A stretch of DNA of 64,000 bases from Fremontodendron californicum (GCA_030761205.1 JAULJL010000028.1:19457001-19521000), one strand, 5' to 3'. Positions 45,405 through 56,869 are shown, numbered from the stretch's first letter. Notes: generated by a model not told the origin, from the letters alone. Program-made: numbers and translations.

Positions 45405-46758
45405 TGATAAGTTCATAAAATATACATTTTATGCCTTTCTACCTTTAGTTTTTGTTATGTTTTCGATCTTTATCTTGTTTACTTATATTATGTTTTTGAA
45501 TTTTAGGTACAACAAGGAGAATGAAGTCAAAATATGTCAATAATGATAGTAAAGAGCTTACAAAATCATAATCACATGATGGAAGAAGACTTAAGAGTCA
45601 AAAATATCAATTTCTGGTTGAAAAGCAATCAGGTAGATTTGACTTTTGAGATTGTTGTAAGGAAAACATGATGTTATATTCTTTATTTGAAGAAATTTCC
45701 TTCTTGACTTTTGAAGTTGACTCGATTACCTTTCCAACGATATATTATGACCCCAAATCGGATAAGAAATGGGCATTCAAAATGGCGCTAGAAGATCTCC
45801 CGAAAGAACCCTGCGGCCAGAAAAACCCTAATCGCAAATCTGAAAAAAAAAAAGGCAAAAACGTAATTTTTGCACCTCCAGGCTTACTTGTGGGGCAAGG
45901 ACTTATTCTCAAGGATTTAAAGCTCTATAAATATCATCTTTTGAGCCACAAACTAGACATCATTTGAGGAGACTCAAGGATCATCATCATTATTCTTCTT
46001 CTTCTTCTCCATTCATTTATTTTCTTTTTAGTTTTATGTATATATTATCTATGCCTATGCTAGGCTAAACTTTTATTTGGTTAATTGTGAATTCAAAGCC
46101 CTAGACATGTTATGTAATTAATTTTCAGAATCTATCTATCATTGTTTTCTATCAAAGTTGCTTATGTTCTTCCATTAAAATTGTTCATGATGATGTTTTG
46201 ACTTGTTTAGGTGGCCAGCTAGATAAATCTTGATAATTGTCTAATGCTAGTTTAGGAGTCTTGATCCGTGTAATTGTCTTGATTTCCTATTCATAAGTGG
46301 CAATTTGTGATTAATGATTATGGTCAAGTTTTCAATAATTGCGAAGTGGAACATAACGTAAGTTGAACAATCCGAACTTATGTGTTTGTTTCTTAGATCA
46401 ACCTATCTTTCTCATCATAAAGCTGCTATTAAATTGAACTTAGAGAGCTTATTCTAGGTTGTTTGATAGTTAGAGATTAAATAGAGAGTCTGTTCTATTT
46501 AACAACAAACAAAGGAAAGATTGGGGTACCAGAGCTTGTTGTTATCTACGGTTGTTAACTTTTATAGCTAATTAATGTTGATAGATATGAAATTGATTCT
46601 TAATGATGTCTAGTGGTGGAGAATTAGACCTTAACCATATTTTTCATATTTGATTCTTCTTAATTACTTGTTTTCTCATTCTTATGTTTAACTTTAGTTT
46701 AAATCTGATTTCAAAATCCCCTTTACTTTTGTTTACTTGTTTTTAAGTGATAAACTAT

Positions 46759-48803
46759 TGATGCACCCAAAAGAGTGTATCTTATTTAACCTTGCACTAA
46801 AAAGATCAATTGTAAGTATAATGATTAGCAAGGGTCGAGTCCTCAGGGATTGGGTTTTAATCTATGAGTTATTAGTTTATAACTTACGTTCAAAGAAAAC
46901 AATAAAAGAAAAGGGGTTTTTGAAGCCAGATTTAAACTAAAGTAAATAATAAGAATAAGATGCAAGGCGGTATAACCAGCCAATAAAAATATATATACTA
47001 AATTAGGCGGTATAACCAGCCAATAAAAATATATATACTAAATTAGGCGGTATAACCAGCCAATAAAAATAAAACAAAGTTAATATACAAATTAGGCGGT
47101 ATAACCAGCCAATAAAAATAAATATACTTTTAAAAATAAGCAAACTAAAAGTAAGAAAACAAGTAAGTAAGAAAAATCAAATATGAAAAATATGGTTAAG
47201 GTTTCATTCTCCACCACTAGACATCATTAAGAATCAATTTCAGATCTATCAATATCAACCAACTATCAAAGTTAACAACCGTAGATAACAACAAGCTCTG
47301 TTATCCCAATCTTTCCTTAGTTTGTCGTTAAATAGAACAAGCTCTCTATTTAATCTCTAACCATTAAACAACCTAGAATAAGCTCTCTAAATTGAATTTA
47401 ATGGCAGCTTTATGATGAGAAAGATAGGTTGATCTAAGCAACAAACACATAAGCTCGGATTGTTCAACTTAGGTTATGTTCCACGTTGCAATTATTGAAA
47501 ACTTGACCATAATCATTAATCACAAATTGCCACTTATGAATAGGAAATCAAGACAATTACACGGATCAAGACTCCTAAACTAGCAATAGATAATTATCAA
47601 GATCTATCTAGTTGTACACCTAAATAAATCAAGACAACATCATGAGCAATTCTTGTAGAAGAACATAAGCAACTTTGATAGAAAATTAATGATAGATAGA
47701 ATCTGAAAATCAATCACAAAACATGTCTAGGGCTTTGAAATCACCCTTAACCAAATAGAAGTTTAGCCTAGCATAAGCATTGTAAACATAAACATAAAAT
47801 TAAAGAGAATCTAAGAAGGAAATAAAAGAAAGAAAGAAGAAGAAGAAGAAAATAAAGAAAAAGAAAACTAGAGAAAAGAAAGAAGAAGAAAACTTAGAGA
47901 ATTTTATTACAATGACTAATATCCTACCTATGTACAATATGATCCTCTACAATCATCCAAGGCCCTCTATTTATACACATTTTGGAGGGCTAAATGACAA
48001 GAGACAAGCTTTACAAATTTCAAAGGTAGGTATAATAGGTGGGTGCATTTTTCTAACAATTTTCGTCATATTGTATGACAATTTTGATCAGCCAACTTGA
48101 TGGTCGATTTCGTCAATGTTGGAGGCCTGATCTGATCACATGGTCTTCTATAAAAATGTTCCCCTATCAGTTACGGATCCATAGCCGTTTGAATCAGCTC
48201 ATTTGCTGATGTGGATAAGAAGATATGGGCAAAATACGAAAACAGGTCAGCACAGACGTCATTGCACATCAGCCAACTTGATGGTCGATTTCGTCAATAT
48301 TGGAGGCCTGATCTGATCATATGGTCTTCTAGACAAAGGTTCCCGTATCCGTTACGGATCCATAGCCATTGGAATCAGCTCATTTGCTGATGTGGATAAG
48401 CAGATATGGGCAAAATACGAAAACAGGTCAGCACAGACGTCATTGCACATCAGCTACTTTGATGGTCGATTTCGCTAGAGAAAACGACTCAGTTTCAAGA
48501 AGTGTAAAACATGAAAAAGATAGATATGCCTCTTAGCTTTGCACGACTACAAATTTCAGCCTTATTGCTTCAGTGAAACTCCAGATATAGCTGATATGGC
48601 AAAAGGTGTCGGAACTGGAACTGAACTCGATTTGCCCTTAATTCTAGTAATCTGAAATCACTCAAAGAAACTTGTGAAAAACACCAAATTACATAAAAAT
48701 ATAAAAGATCATAAACACAATTAGACTAAACAATAATAACTCGTATTTGACACAAAAGAATAATAAAACATAACTAAAAATTATATAATTATACGAGTTA
48801 TCA
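46759..48803 (-). repeat. 3' LTR of B2
   Basis: Standard 2045-bp B-type LTR with the 40-bp array (from 46977) and the U3 duplication (about 48100-48470). Confidence 0.93.
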
Positions 48804-50524
48804 CACCCCCACACTTAGATTGTTGCTAGTCCCTAGCAACGACTCAATAAAAATAAAATAAGAAAATCTAATCTAATCCATTTTCGTAGGAAATCACGGT
48901 GGCACTTAGCATGTGACACAAGCCTTTAAACCCCTAGGTGTCCCTAGTGGACGAGTTTAGTCTCGTGAGGGTTTACTAGGACGATACCCACAAACATTGA
49001 AGACATAAGAAAAACTAAAAATAATAATTATAACTAATCCTTCCAATATAAATTAGAGATAATCATTGGACAAGTCTTAAAAACTAATCAATAGCTTAAA
49101 GAAATCCACAAAAAATCTTGCTTGAATGTAAATTGTTTGAGTTAAGCCAATATTAACATAACATATTTCAATCAAAATAGTGCATATTCAAACTTAATCT
49201 CAACTTCTCACATGGGATACTCTCTTGATTTTCACTTTTTAAAGTAGTGGTAAAGTGTTTACACTCAATCAATCTCATGAAAACACTTCTACCATATGCT
49301 TGCTTGTCCACCTATTATCCACTATTTAGATCATACAACTTCATAAATCAAGAGGTCTTTATTCAAGGTTGTAATGGGGCCAAGGGGTTTGTAATGTGGT
49401 TGAAGAACAAAAGGATAAAGATATCACAAAGGTTCCAAAGAGTTCATAAAGTTTAGAGACATAAAAAGATCATACAAAGAAACTTCTCAAAACTCTTTAC
49501 AAGTACATAGTCACCTAGGCCGGATATTCATGTTGGGCCTTTTCTTCATTCTAAACAACTTTGTAACATCTTTTTCTTTTTCCACAAATTCAAGAGATGA
49601 TTCATATTTTTTTTTTTTTACATAGGAATATATTTGCCAGTATTCCATTTCTTTTTCTCTTGACTTTTCTTTTCTTTTCCCCCCACACTTATTTCTTGTT
49701 TCTAACCCAAATTTTTAACTAAAAATATCCCTTGTTTTTTTGCAATATGTCTCAAAATATATAATCCATCTTTAGAACAAGGGTAAGGATATAAGTATAT
49801 TTAGGCTAGGTGTAAGTTGTGGTTACCAATAAAACAGCATATTTAATGTAGGCTCAAATTGGCTCACTAGTGGGGATGTTCTCTTAGAACATTAATAATG
49901 GATGGCTGTTTGGCTCTGGTTATAATCCTAATGCCTCTATCATATTCATGTTGTCACATGTATCAATATAGTCTCAAACGGTTTAAAGCAAGTTCTAGAG
50001 AATCATGTAATCATAAGAGCACTCAAGAAAGAAATTAGATTGATTTGTATAATGCATCAATCATTATAGGCTCAAAAACTCACAAGGATGATTATACAAG
50101 TCAGATTAAGTCTAAACATGCTTCTTTCTCAATCAACATATCATATTAACATTGGCTCATAAAAATTAGTATCAAGCTTAATTTTTATGAAAATCTTCTC
50201 ACTAATAACCAGTTTAGACCTATGCAATTCATATCTCATCATTGTATTAAAAAGGAACTAAAACACACTAAAATAATAATAATAATAAAGACTCATAAAA
50301 AAAATAGTAGACAAAAATAAAAGAAATCCTAAATCATTCCCCCCACACTTAATTCTTACATTGTCCTCAATGTAAGTCTATTAACCCAAATGAAAGAATC
50401 ATGTATAAGAGAAAAGAACTAATAACATAAGAATAGGAACAACTAAGACTCAAAACAAAACAAAACCATGCAACCTAAATAATCCTAAAATACTAAACAA
50501 AAATTAACAAGTAAACATAAAAAG
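48804..50524 (-). other. 3' UTR of B2
   Basis: Noncoding. Polypurine tract at 48804-48817, hairpin at 50356-50375 with purine tract. It matches B1 and B3 up to about 50524, where the cargo begins. Confidence 0.78.
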
Positions 50525-50728
50525 ATTAAAATCAAACTGACAAGGTATGTCTCAAGTCTCCCTTACTCAGACCTTGTTCAGAATGAATACTTTTAAATGG
50601 CTTAAAACACAAATTTCTTTCTTTTTTTTTTTTTTTTTTTTTGAAGGTAAAATTTAGGAGATATTACCTGTAGAGGTTGCTAACCACTTATTATAACTGA
50701 GACACAACAAACAAAATGTTAGATAATG

Positions 50729-51376
50729 TCACAAAGACAAAGTGCAATCCACTCCTTGCTCGTCCATATCTCTTTTTCTTTTTCCGAGCGTTTGCGAAAC
50801 AACCGTAGCAGATAAACACTCATAAGCTTGGAGCTTTTTGAGTAAATCTTCAATGGTTGTAGCAGAAATTATGGTTCTCCTTGCCTCTGAAAACATGAAT
50901 CCATTATCCACAGCATTATCTAAATATGAAAGCAAATTATTAAAATAACCATTAATATTAAGCAAACCAATGGGTTTCTTATTTGTGACCAAAGATGACC
51001 AAGAAGCCACGCAAGCTATTTCTTCCAATGTACCCAGACCTCCTGGTAAAGCAATGAATGCATCGGCAGAATGGTACATGATTGTTATCCGTTCAGGGAT
51101 ACTCCAGACTTGTATTTCCTTACCCACGGTAGGTCCACAAAAACTTGTGAATAGTTTTGGCACGATTCCTAGAACTGGACTTCCTCCGGCGTGTGCTGCT
51201 GTAGCGACTGCTCCCATTAAACCCGTACTACCGCCTCCATAAATCAACTGGATCTTTTGTTGGGCAAGTATTACTCCAACTCTTATGGCTTCATCAGCGA
51301 ATATGTTATTTTTCCCTGGATAAGCACCTCCAAAGACACAAATTTTTTTAATGCGTTGGGACGAAGTACTTTCCAT
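50729..51376 (-). CDS. LOG: LOG-type cytokinin riboside 5'-monophosphate phosphoribohydrolase, second cargo copy
   Basis: 215 residues, no intron, no break. Same motifs as the B1 copy: GGAYPGKNN, QLIYGGGSTGLMG, ALPGGLGTLEE, SEARRTIISATTIEDLL. Five nucleotide differences from B1 were found by eye: four change residues (Gln for His before LIYGGG, Ala for Glu after AT, Asn for Ser in GYFNNLL, Cys for Tyr near the end) and one is silent. It lies 363 bp downstream of the cysteine-rich ORF on the same strand, in an element whose LTRs are almost identical. An upstream in-frame extension (to 51562) is not conserved. LOG proteins are usually soluble and act as dimers; no signal peptide is seen. Confidence 0.9.
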   Translation of the reverse strand: MESTSSQRIKKICVFGGAYPGKNNIFADEAIRVGVILAQQKIQLIYGGGSTGLMGAVATAAHAGGSPVLGIVPKLFTSFCGPTVGKEIQVWSIPERITIMYHSADAFIALPGGLGTLEEIACVASWSSLVTNKKPIGLLNINGYFNNLLSYLDNAVDNGFMFSEARRTIISATTIEDLLKKLQAYECLSATVVSQTLGKRKRDMDEQGVDCTLSL

Positions 51377-51738
51377 TTTTTTTTTTCGAGTGCCTGAAAG
51401 AGAATGAGTACATGGTGTAATATATAGAGGACTCAGTAGTGAATCAGACAAGAGTAATAATGTCGCCGAAAGTGTATCTGACCTGTCAGAAGAAAATGTT
51501 AACCTAACGAAAGATTTTTGCGTGATTTCAGGAAGAAAATCAAAAAGAGAAGAAAAAATCAAACGTAAAAGACAAATAAAAAAAAACGAGAATAATTACA
51601 CAAATCGAACAACACGTAAATTAAACCAAAAAAAAGTTATTGCAAATCAAACCAAAAGCTGAGAAGTCATTTATTGTAGTTGTGATTGTGGCTCACATCT
51701 TCCTCTGGTTTTACGTCCAGAAACGGCTTAAACGCCTT

Positions 51739-52275
51739 CTATGAGTCGAGGATATGCTTCCCATCCAGTTTTCTTACAAGCTGGCAAACAGGGTCTTTTA
51801 ACATCAGATTCCCAAGATGTTGCCATTCCCTTTGGAATTGTGGCCATAAATCAAGAATTTCTCTTTGTACGTCACCACTAGGATGCGTCTCAAGAGAAAG
51901 TTGGATATTATCCAAATTCTCCTTACTAAGTCCATTCTTAATGAATTCAATTTTATCATCTCGATTAGAGGACGGAATCCCAATAGAGCGACATTTACCG
52001 TTACACGTCCATCGTGCACATTTGTGGCAATTTGAACTCATGCGCTTTGCTCGTCGCTTCATTGCAAAAGTGCTTCTACCTGTACCTGGTAAATGCAAAA
52101 CAGGAAGATATTCATCTTCACGTACCTTGGTTTCAATTATCCAACGTATGTCTCCAGGAATCCCTTTGTGTATAAGCATTCTTAATCTTTCAAATCGAAC
52201 TTGGTAAAGCTTCAGTAAAATATTTCGAGGAAAAGGAGGAAATCGTTTCTGCAATCTTGTGAGAATATCATCCAT
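51739..52275 (-). CDS. Cysteine-rich basic protein resembling carlavirus nucleic-acid-binding proteins, second copy
   Basis: 178 residues from MDDILTRLQKRFPPFPRN; this copy keeps all four cysteines, CHKCARWTCNGKC, after the basic GTGRSTFAMKRRAKR block. By eye it differs from the B1 copy at 13 nucleotides: seven replacement (Ile/Met, Met/Lys, His/Gln, Cys/Tyr, Asn/Asp, Asp/Gly, Gln/Lys) and six silent, without any stop or indel. The silent share is higher than expected for neutral drift, though numbers are small. A basic stretch plus zinc-finger-like cluster indicates nucleic-acid binding. Resemblance to viral silencing suppressors of this shape is pattern-based. A conserved TATA-like TATATAAA lies at 52325-52332. 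Confidence 0.62.
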   Translation of the reverse strand: MDDILTRLQKRFPPFPRNILLKLYQVRFERLRMLIHKGIPGDIRWIIETKVREDEYLPVLHLPGTGRSTFAMKRRAKRMSSNCHKCARWTCNGKCRSIGIPSSNRDDKIEFIKNGLSKENLDNIQLSLETHPSGDVQREILDLWPQFQREWQHLGNLMLKDPVCQLVRKLDGKHILDS

Positions 52276-52786
52276 CCTGAAAAAAAATGAAAAAAAAAAA
52301 ATGAAAGAGAAATTGGAAGAGAAATTTATATACAATATCAGTTTTTTGGGTAGCTGATGGAACCGATTTAAATAATCACGGAGTACCGTTATCCGCCATT
52401 TAACCGGGGTTAAAAAAAATTAAAAATTATATTTACATCTAGTTATTTTCAAAACAAGGATCAGAAAGAAAAACAACATAAAAAGACACAAAAACAAAAC
52501 ACTCTAAATAAAATCCTAAATTATTCCCCCCACACATAATTCTTACATTGTCATTAATGTAATGCTATTAATCCCAAATGAAAGAATCATGTGTAAGTGA
52601 AAAGAACTAATAAACAAAATAAACTTATGCAGCCTAAATGAACTTAGAAACACTAAACACAATTAGCAAAAAAAAACATAAGAAAAAGATAAAGAAAAAG
52701 AGAGCAAATCTGAGGATGGCAGTTTGGCAATGCTTTCACTAATTAGGCTGCCTCCCCCAATTAGCACTTGATTGATTGTTTTCAGC

Positions 52787-53725
52787 CTAGCCAATTCCCC
52801 TTCTTGGCATTTTAGGCTTGTCAGGCTCATACATGAAATTTCCCAAATTTATGAGTTTGAGAGGAAGCTTTCTTTGCACAACAGTGGATGCATTCTCCAT
52901 TACAAGTATTATTCCATCATCCTTTGTGGTGCATATGTCATCGAGGAATGGAGCATATTTTGATACTTGTTGAATGACCTCCACAAACAAGTTGTTTAAG
53001 GTTTCCGGCATGTGTTGTTCATGTTCTTCCTCCTTGAACTTTGCAAATCTACTAGGAAAAGGTGGAGAAGAAACATTAGTAAAAAGTGAAACCTTAAACG
53101 TTACCTCAGGTGCCGAAATACTCTTATTTGGATCTTTGGCTTCATTATCCTCAAGAATAGAATCCATCTCTAATTTTGTTTCATCCTCATCTTGTTCCTC
53201 ATTCTTCAAGGTCACAATAGTAGCATTCTCCTTTGGGTTAACCATCGTTTGGGCTGGGAGTTCTTCAGATCTTTGTGCTACCCATCCCACCATACTACTA
53301 GCCAATTGGCTCATTTGCTTTTCCAAACTCTGGATGCTTGCCCTTGTTTCCTGTTGAAATTGCAAAGAATCAGTAACAAGAGAATAGACAAGATCTTCTA
53401 AAGAAGTACCTGAGTTTTGAGTCATATGTGGTGGTTGAAAAAGATCTGGTTCTTGAGACCATGATTGATTGAAGCTAGATGGATGAGTGTAATTGGCATA
53501 AGGATCTACTTCTTGGTAATTTTTCGAGTAGCCATAATTAGTATGATCCCACCATCCCTCATGGTAAGTGTTTGAGTAATGATCATACTGTTGGTCTTGG
53601 AACACTTGATGGCCTTGATATCCTCCCATGGCCAATTGTTGAACTGGGGAGGTGAGATTGGCTTGTTGATTTTCCATGTTCATGTATGCCACCAACTCTT
53701 CAAGTGTTAGATTGCTCAATTCCAT
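52787..53725 (-). CDS. Gag-derived ORF (MELSNL family) of B2
   Basis: 312 residues, open. Starts MELSNLTLEELVAYMNMENQ about 125 bp after the PBS; a long T/A run at 53728-53757 lies just before the ATG. Tail EPDKPKMPRRGIG. It has the gag linker, the LEDLVYSLVTD coiled-coil region and the pre-protease block but no capsid, CCHC box or protease. Confidence 0.8.
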   Translation of the reverse strand: MELSNLTLEELVAYMNMENQQANLTSPVQQLAMGGYQGHQVFQDQQYDHYSNTYHEGWWDHTNYGYSKNYQEVDPYANYTHPSSFNQSWSQEPDLFQPPHMTQNSGTSLEDLVYSLVTDSLQFQQETRASIQSLEKQMSQLASSMVGWVAQRSEELPAQTMVNPKENATIVTLKNEEQDEDETKLEMDSILEDNEAKDPNKSISAPEVTFKVSLFTNVSSPPFPSRFAKFKEEEHEQHMPETLNNLFVEVIQQVSKYAPFLDDICTTKDDGIILVMENASTVVQRKLPLKLINLGNFMYEPDKPKMPRRGIG

Positions 53726-53851
53726 TGTTTTTTTTTTTTTTTTTTTTTTAAAAAAAATTTGAAAAGAAAAACTTGTATGTACAAGAAAATAGAACTAATT
53801 AGAACTGAAAATAAGAATAAACCAAGTAACAAATAAACTAAAGAAAACAAT

Positions 53852-53868
53852 CCCCGGCAACGGCGCCA
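53852..53868 (-). promoter_or_regulatory. PBS of B2, tRNA-Asp type
   Basis: Perfect TGGCGCCGTTGCCGGGG on the minus strand, 6 bp from the LTR at 53875. Confidence 0.88.
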
Positions 53869-55082
53869 AAAATTTGATGCACCCAAAAGAGTGTATCTTA
53901 TTTAACCTTGCACTAAAAAGATCAATTGTAAGTATAATGATTAGCAAGGGTCGAGTCCTCAGGGATTGGGTTTTAATCTATGAGTTATTAGTTTATAACT
54001 TACGTTCAAAGAAAACAATAAAAGAAAAGGGGTTTTTGAAGCCAGATTTAAACTAAAGTAAATAATAAGAATAAGATGCAAGGCGGTATAACCAGCCAAT
54101 AAAAATATATATACTAAATTAGGCGGTATAACCAGCCAATAAAAATATATATACTAAATTAGGCGGTATAACCAGCCAATAAAAATAAAACAAAGTTAAT
54201 ATACAAATTAGGCGGTATAACCAGCCAATAAAAATAAATATACTTTTAAAAATAAGCAAACTAAAAGTAAGAAAACAAGTAAGTAAGAAAAATCAAAAAT
54301 GAAAAATATGGTTAAGGTTTCATTCTCCACCACTAGACATCATTAAGAATCAATTTCAGATCTATCAATATCAACCAACTATCAAAGTTAACAACCGTAG
54401 ATAACAACAAGCTCTGTTATCCCAATCTTTCCTTAGTTTGTCGTTAAATAGAACAAGCTCTCTATTTAATCTCTAACCATTAAACAACCTAGAATAAGCT
54501 CTCTAAATTCAATTTAATGGCAGCTTTATGATGAGAAAGATAGGTTGATCTAAGCAACAAACACATAAGCTCGGATTGTTCAACTTAGGTTATGTTCCAC
54601 GTTGCAATTATTGAAAACTTGACCATAATCATTAATCACAAATTGCCACTTATGAATAGGAAATCAAGACAATTACACGGATCAAGACTCCTAAACTAGC
54701 AATAGATAATTATCAAGATCTATCTAGTTGTACACCTAAATAAATCAAGACAACATCATGAGCAATTCTTGTAGAAGAACATAAGCAACTTTGATAGAAA
54801 ATTAATGATAGATAGAATCTGAAAATCAATCACAAAACATGTCTAGGGCTTTGAAATCACCCTTAACCAAATAGAAGTTTAGCCTAGCATAAGCATTGTA
54901 AACATAAACATAAAATTAAAGAGAATCTAAGAAGGAAATAAAAGAAAGAAAGAAGAAGAAGAAGAAAATAAAGAAAAAGAAAACTAGAGAAAAGAAAGAA
55001 GAAGAAAACTTAGAGAATTTTATTACAATGACTAATATCCTACCTATGTACAATATGATCCTCTACAATCATCCAAGGCCCT

Positions 55083-55091
55083 CTATTTATA
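55083..55091 (-). promoter_or_regulatory. TATA box driving B2
   Basis: Minus strand TATAAATAG, downstream of the 181-bp repeats and upstream of R/U5, in the correct LTR to transcribe gag-like, cysteine-rich and LOG ORFs. Confidence 0.6.
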
Positions 55092-55216
55092 CACATTTTG
55101 GAGGGCTAAATGACAAGAGACAAGCTTTACAAATTTCAAAGGTAGCTATAATAGGTGGGTGCATTTTTCTAACAATTTTCGTCATATTGTATGACAATTT
55201 TGATCAGCCAACTTGA

Positions 55217-55578
55217 TGGTCGATTTCGTCAATGTTGGAGGCCTGATCTGATCACATGGTCTTCTATAAAAATGTTCCCCTATCAGTTACGGATCCATAG
55301 CCGTTTGAATCAGCTCATTTTCTGATGTGGATAAGAAGATATGGGCAAAATACGAAAACAGGTCAGCACAGACGTCATTGCACATCAGCCAACTTGATGG
55401 TCGATTTCGTCAATATTGGAGGCCTGATCTGATCATATGGTCTTCTAGACAAAGGTTCCCGTATCCGTTACGGATCCATAGCCATTGGAATCAGCTCATT
55501 TGCTGATGTGGATAAGCAGATATGGGCAAAATACGAAAACAGGTCAGCACAGACGTCATTGCACATCAGCTACTTTGA
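55217..55578 (-). repeat. 181-bp U3 duplication of B2 with TGACG elements
   Basis: TGGTCGATTT at 55217, 55398 and 55579 gives an exact 181-bp period. GACGTCA at 55371-55377 and 55552-55558, one per unit. Confidence 0.78.
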
Positions 55579-56161
55579 TGGTCGATTTCGCTAGAGAAAA
55601 CGACTCAGTTTCAAGAAGTGTAAAACATGAAAAAGATAGATATGCCTCTTAGCTTTGCACGACTAGAAATTTCAGCCTTATTGCTTCAGTGAAACTCCAG
55701 ATATAGCTGATATGGCAAAAGGTGTCGGAACTGGAACTGAACTCGATTTGCCCTTAATTCTAGTAATCTGAAATCACTCAAAGAAACTTGTGAAAAACAC
55801 CAAATTACATAAAAATATAAAAGATCATAAACACAATTAGACTAAACAATAATAACTCGTATTTGACACAAAAGAATAATAAAACATAACTAAAAATTAT
55901 ATAATTATACGAGTTATCAACTATTAACTTATAAACTAAAACCCAACCCTTGAGGACTCGACCCTTGCTAATCACTATACTCTACAATAGATTCTTTTTA
56001 AGTGCAAGGTTAAATAAGATACACTCTTTTGGGTGCATTAAATTTTTCCGTTGCCGAGGATTGCTTTATTTAGTTTATTGGTTTATTCTTATTTTCAGTT
56101 GTAATTAATTTTATTTTTCTTGTACTTACAGGTTTTTGTTTTCAAACTTCAAGCAAAAGAG

Positions 56162-56869
56162 ATGGCAGGTGCTGCATCAAAACTTCAGAACCTTCAGAAC
56201 CAACTAGACAATCTCATCTCCATAGTTCAACAAGTGGCCATAAGTAAGATTCAACAATCAAGGCAGTGTCGAGTTTGCTTCATGATGGATCATCCAACCA
56301 ATTGGTGCCCATACTACCAAAAAGATAATTTTGAACTAGCCTATGATGTGGGAGAATACCAAAGCCATCAAGGGTTCCAAGGACAACAGTATGATGCTTT
56401 CCCAAACACTTACAATGAGGGATGGTGGAATCATACTCATTATGGCTACTCGGGAGATTATCAAGAAGTAGATCCTTATGCTAATTACACTAATCAATTT
56501 GTGTTCAATCAACGATGGGATCAACAACAAGATCTTTTTGAGCCACCACCTAAAAACTCAGGTAATTCTTTAGAAGAAGTTGTCAATTTTCTTGTTATTA
56601 AAACTCTGCAACTTCAACAGGAAACAAGGGAAACAAAGGCAAGTATCCAGAGTTTGGAAACGCAAATGAGCCTATTGGCTAGTAATACGGTGGAATTAGT
56701 AGCACAAAGATCTCAAGCACTCCCTTCCCAATCGATGATTGATCCAAAGGAGAGTGTTAGTGCCACACAACTTGAGGATGAATCAAAAAATCCAAGGGAA
56801 CCCGAGGATGAGAAAGAACTAAATATGGATTCAACTATTGAAGATAATAAAGCTTCAATTCCGAAATAG
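56162..56869 (+). pseudogene. gag: Gag-derived ORF of element E with intact CCHC knuckle
   Basis: 235 codons from MAGAASKLQNLQNQLDNL. It retains CRVCFMMDHPTNWC, a perfect CX2CX4HX4C knuckle, then GWWNHTHYGYSGDYQEVDPYAN and LETQMSLLASNTVELVAQRS as in the B and C ORFs. No capsid. A TAG at 56867-56869 ends it; the tail (STSAAEVTFNVPLFTNVSS, EEHEQHMPETLNSLFVDAIQ) continues in frame to about 57150 before breaking. It links the knuckle-bearing A gag with the knuckle-less MELSNL ORFs. Confidence 0.8.

Larger units (their letters stand above)
50525..52468 (-). other. Cargo module of B2
   Basis: About 1.94 kb corresponding to 11050-13035 in B1. It is slightly shorter because the hairpin region downstream of LOG is deleted next to a T run (about 50620-50641). 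On its right the A-type 3' UTR with hairpin (52543-52562) separates it from the gag-like ORF. Confidence 0.75.
46759..55919 (-). mobile_element. Element B2: young non-autonomous LTR retrotransposon with complete LOG and cysteine-rich cargo
   Basis: Perfect ACTAT duplication (46754-46758 and 55920-55924) in the D/E LTR. LTRs 46759-48803 and 53875-55919 are both 2045 bp, and I count five substitutions between them (0.24%), so insertion is very recent. On the minus strand the order is LTR, tRNA-Asp PBS, gag-like ORF, cysteine-rich ORF, LOG, 3' UTR, polypurine tract, LTR; every ORF is open. No pol genes. Total 9161 bp. Confidence 0.95.
53875..55919 (-). repeat. 5' LTR of B2
   Basis: 2045 bp. It includes the 40-bp array from 54082, the TATA box and the U3 duplication. 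Five differences from the left LTR, near 54298, 54510, 55145, 55321 and 55666. Confidence 0.93.
45405..56040 (+). repeat. C-type LTR shared by D and E, split by B2
   Basis: 45405-46758 plus 55925-56040 add up to about 1.47 kb, the C-type LTR length, once B2 and one copy of ACTAT are removed. It is preceded by a polypurine tract (as a 3' LTR of D) and followed by a decayed PBS and gag (as a 5' LTR of E). The last bases are GCATTA rather than GCATCA. Confidence 0.78.

Noticed and set aside
51377..51562. In-frame N-terminal extension of LOG in B2
   Set aside because: Not in frame in B1, where a length change in the A run before the ATG shifts it. The shared start MESTSSQRIKK gives the normal family length.
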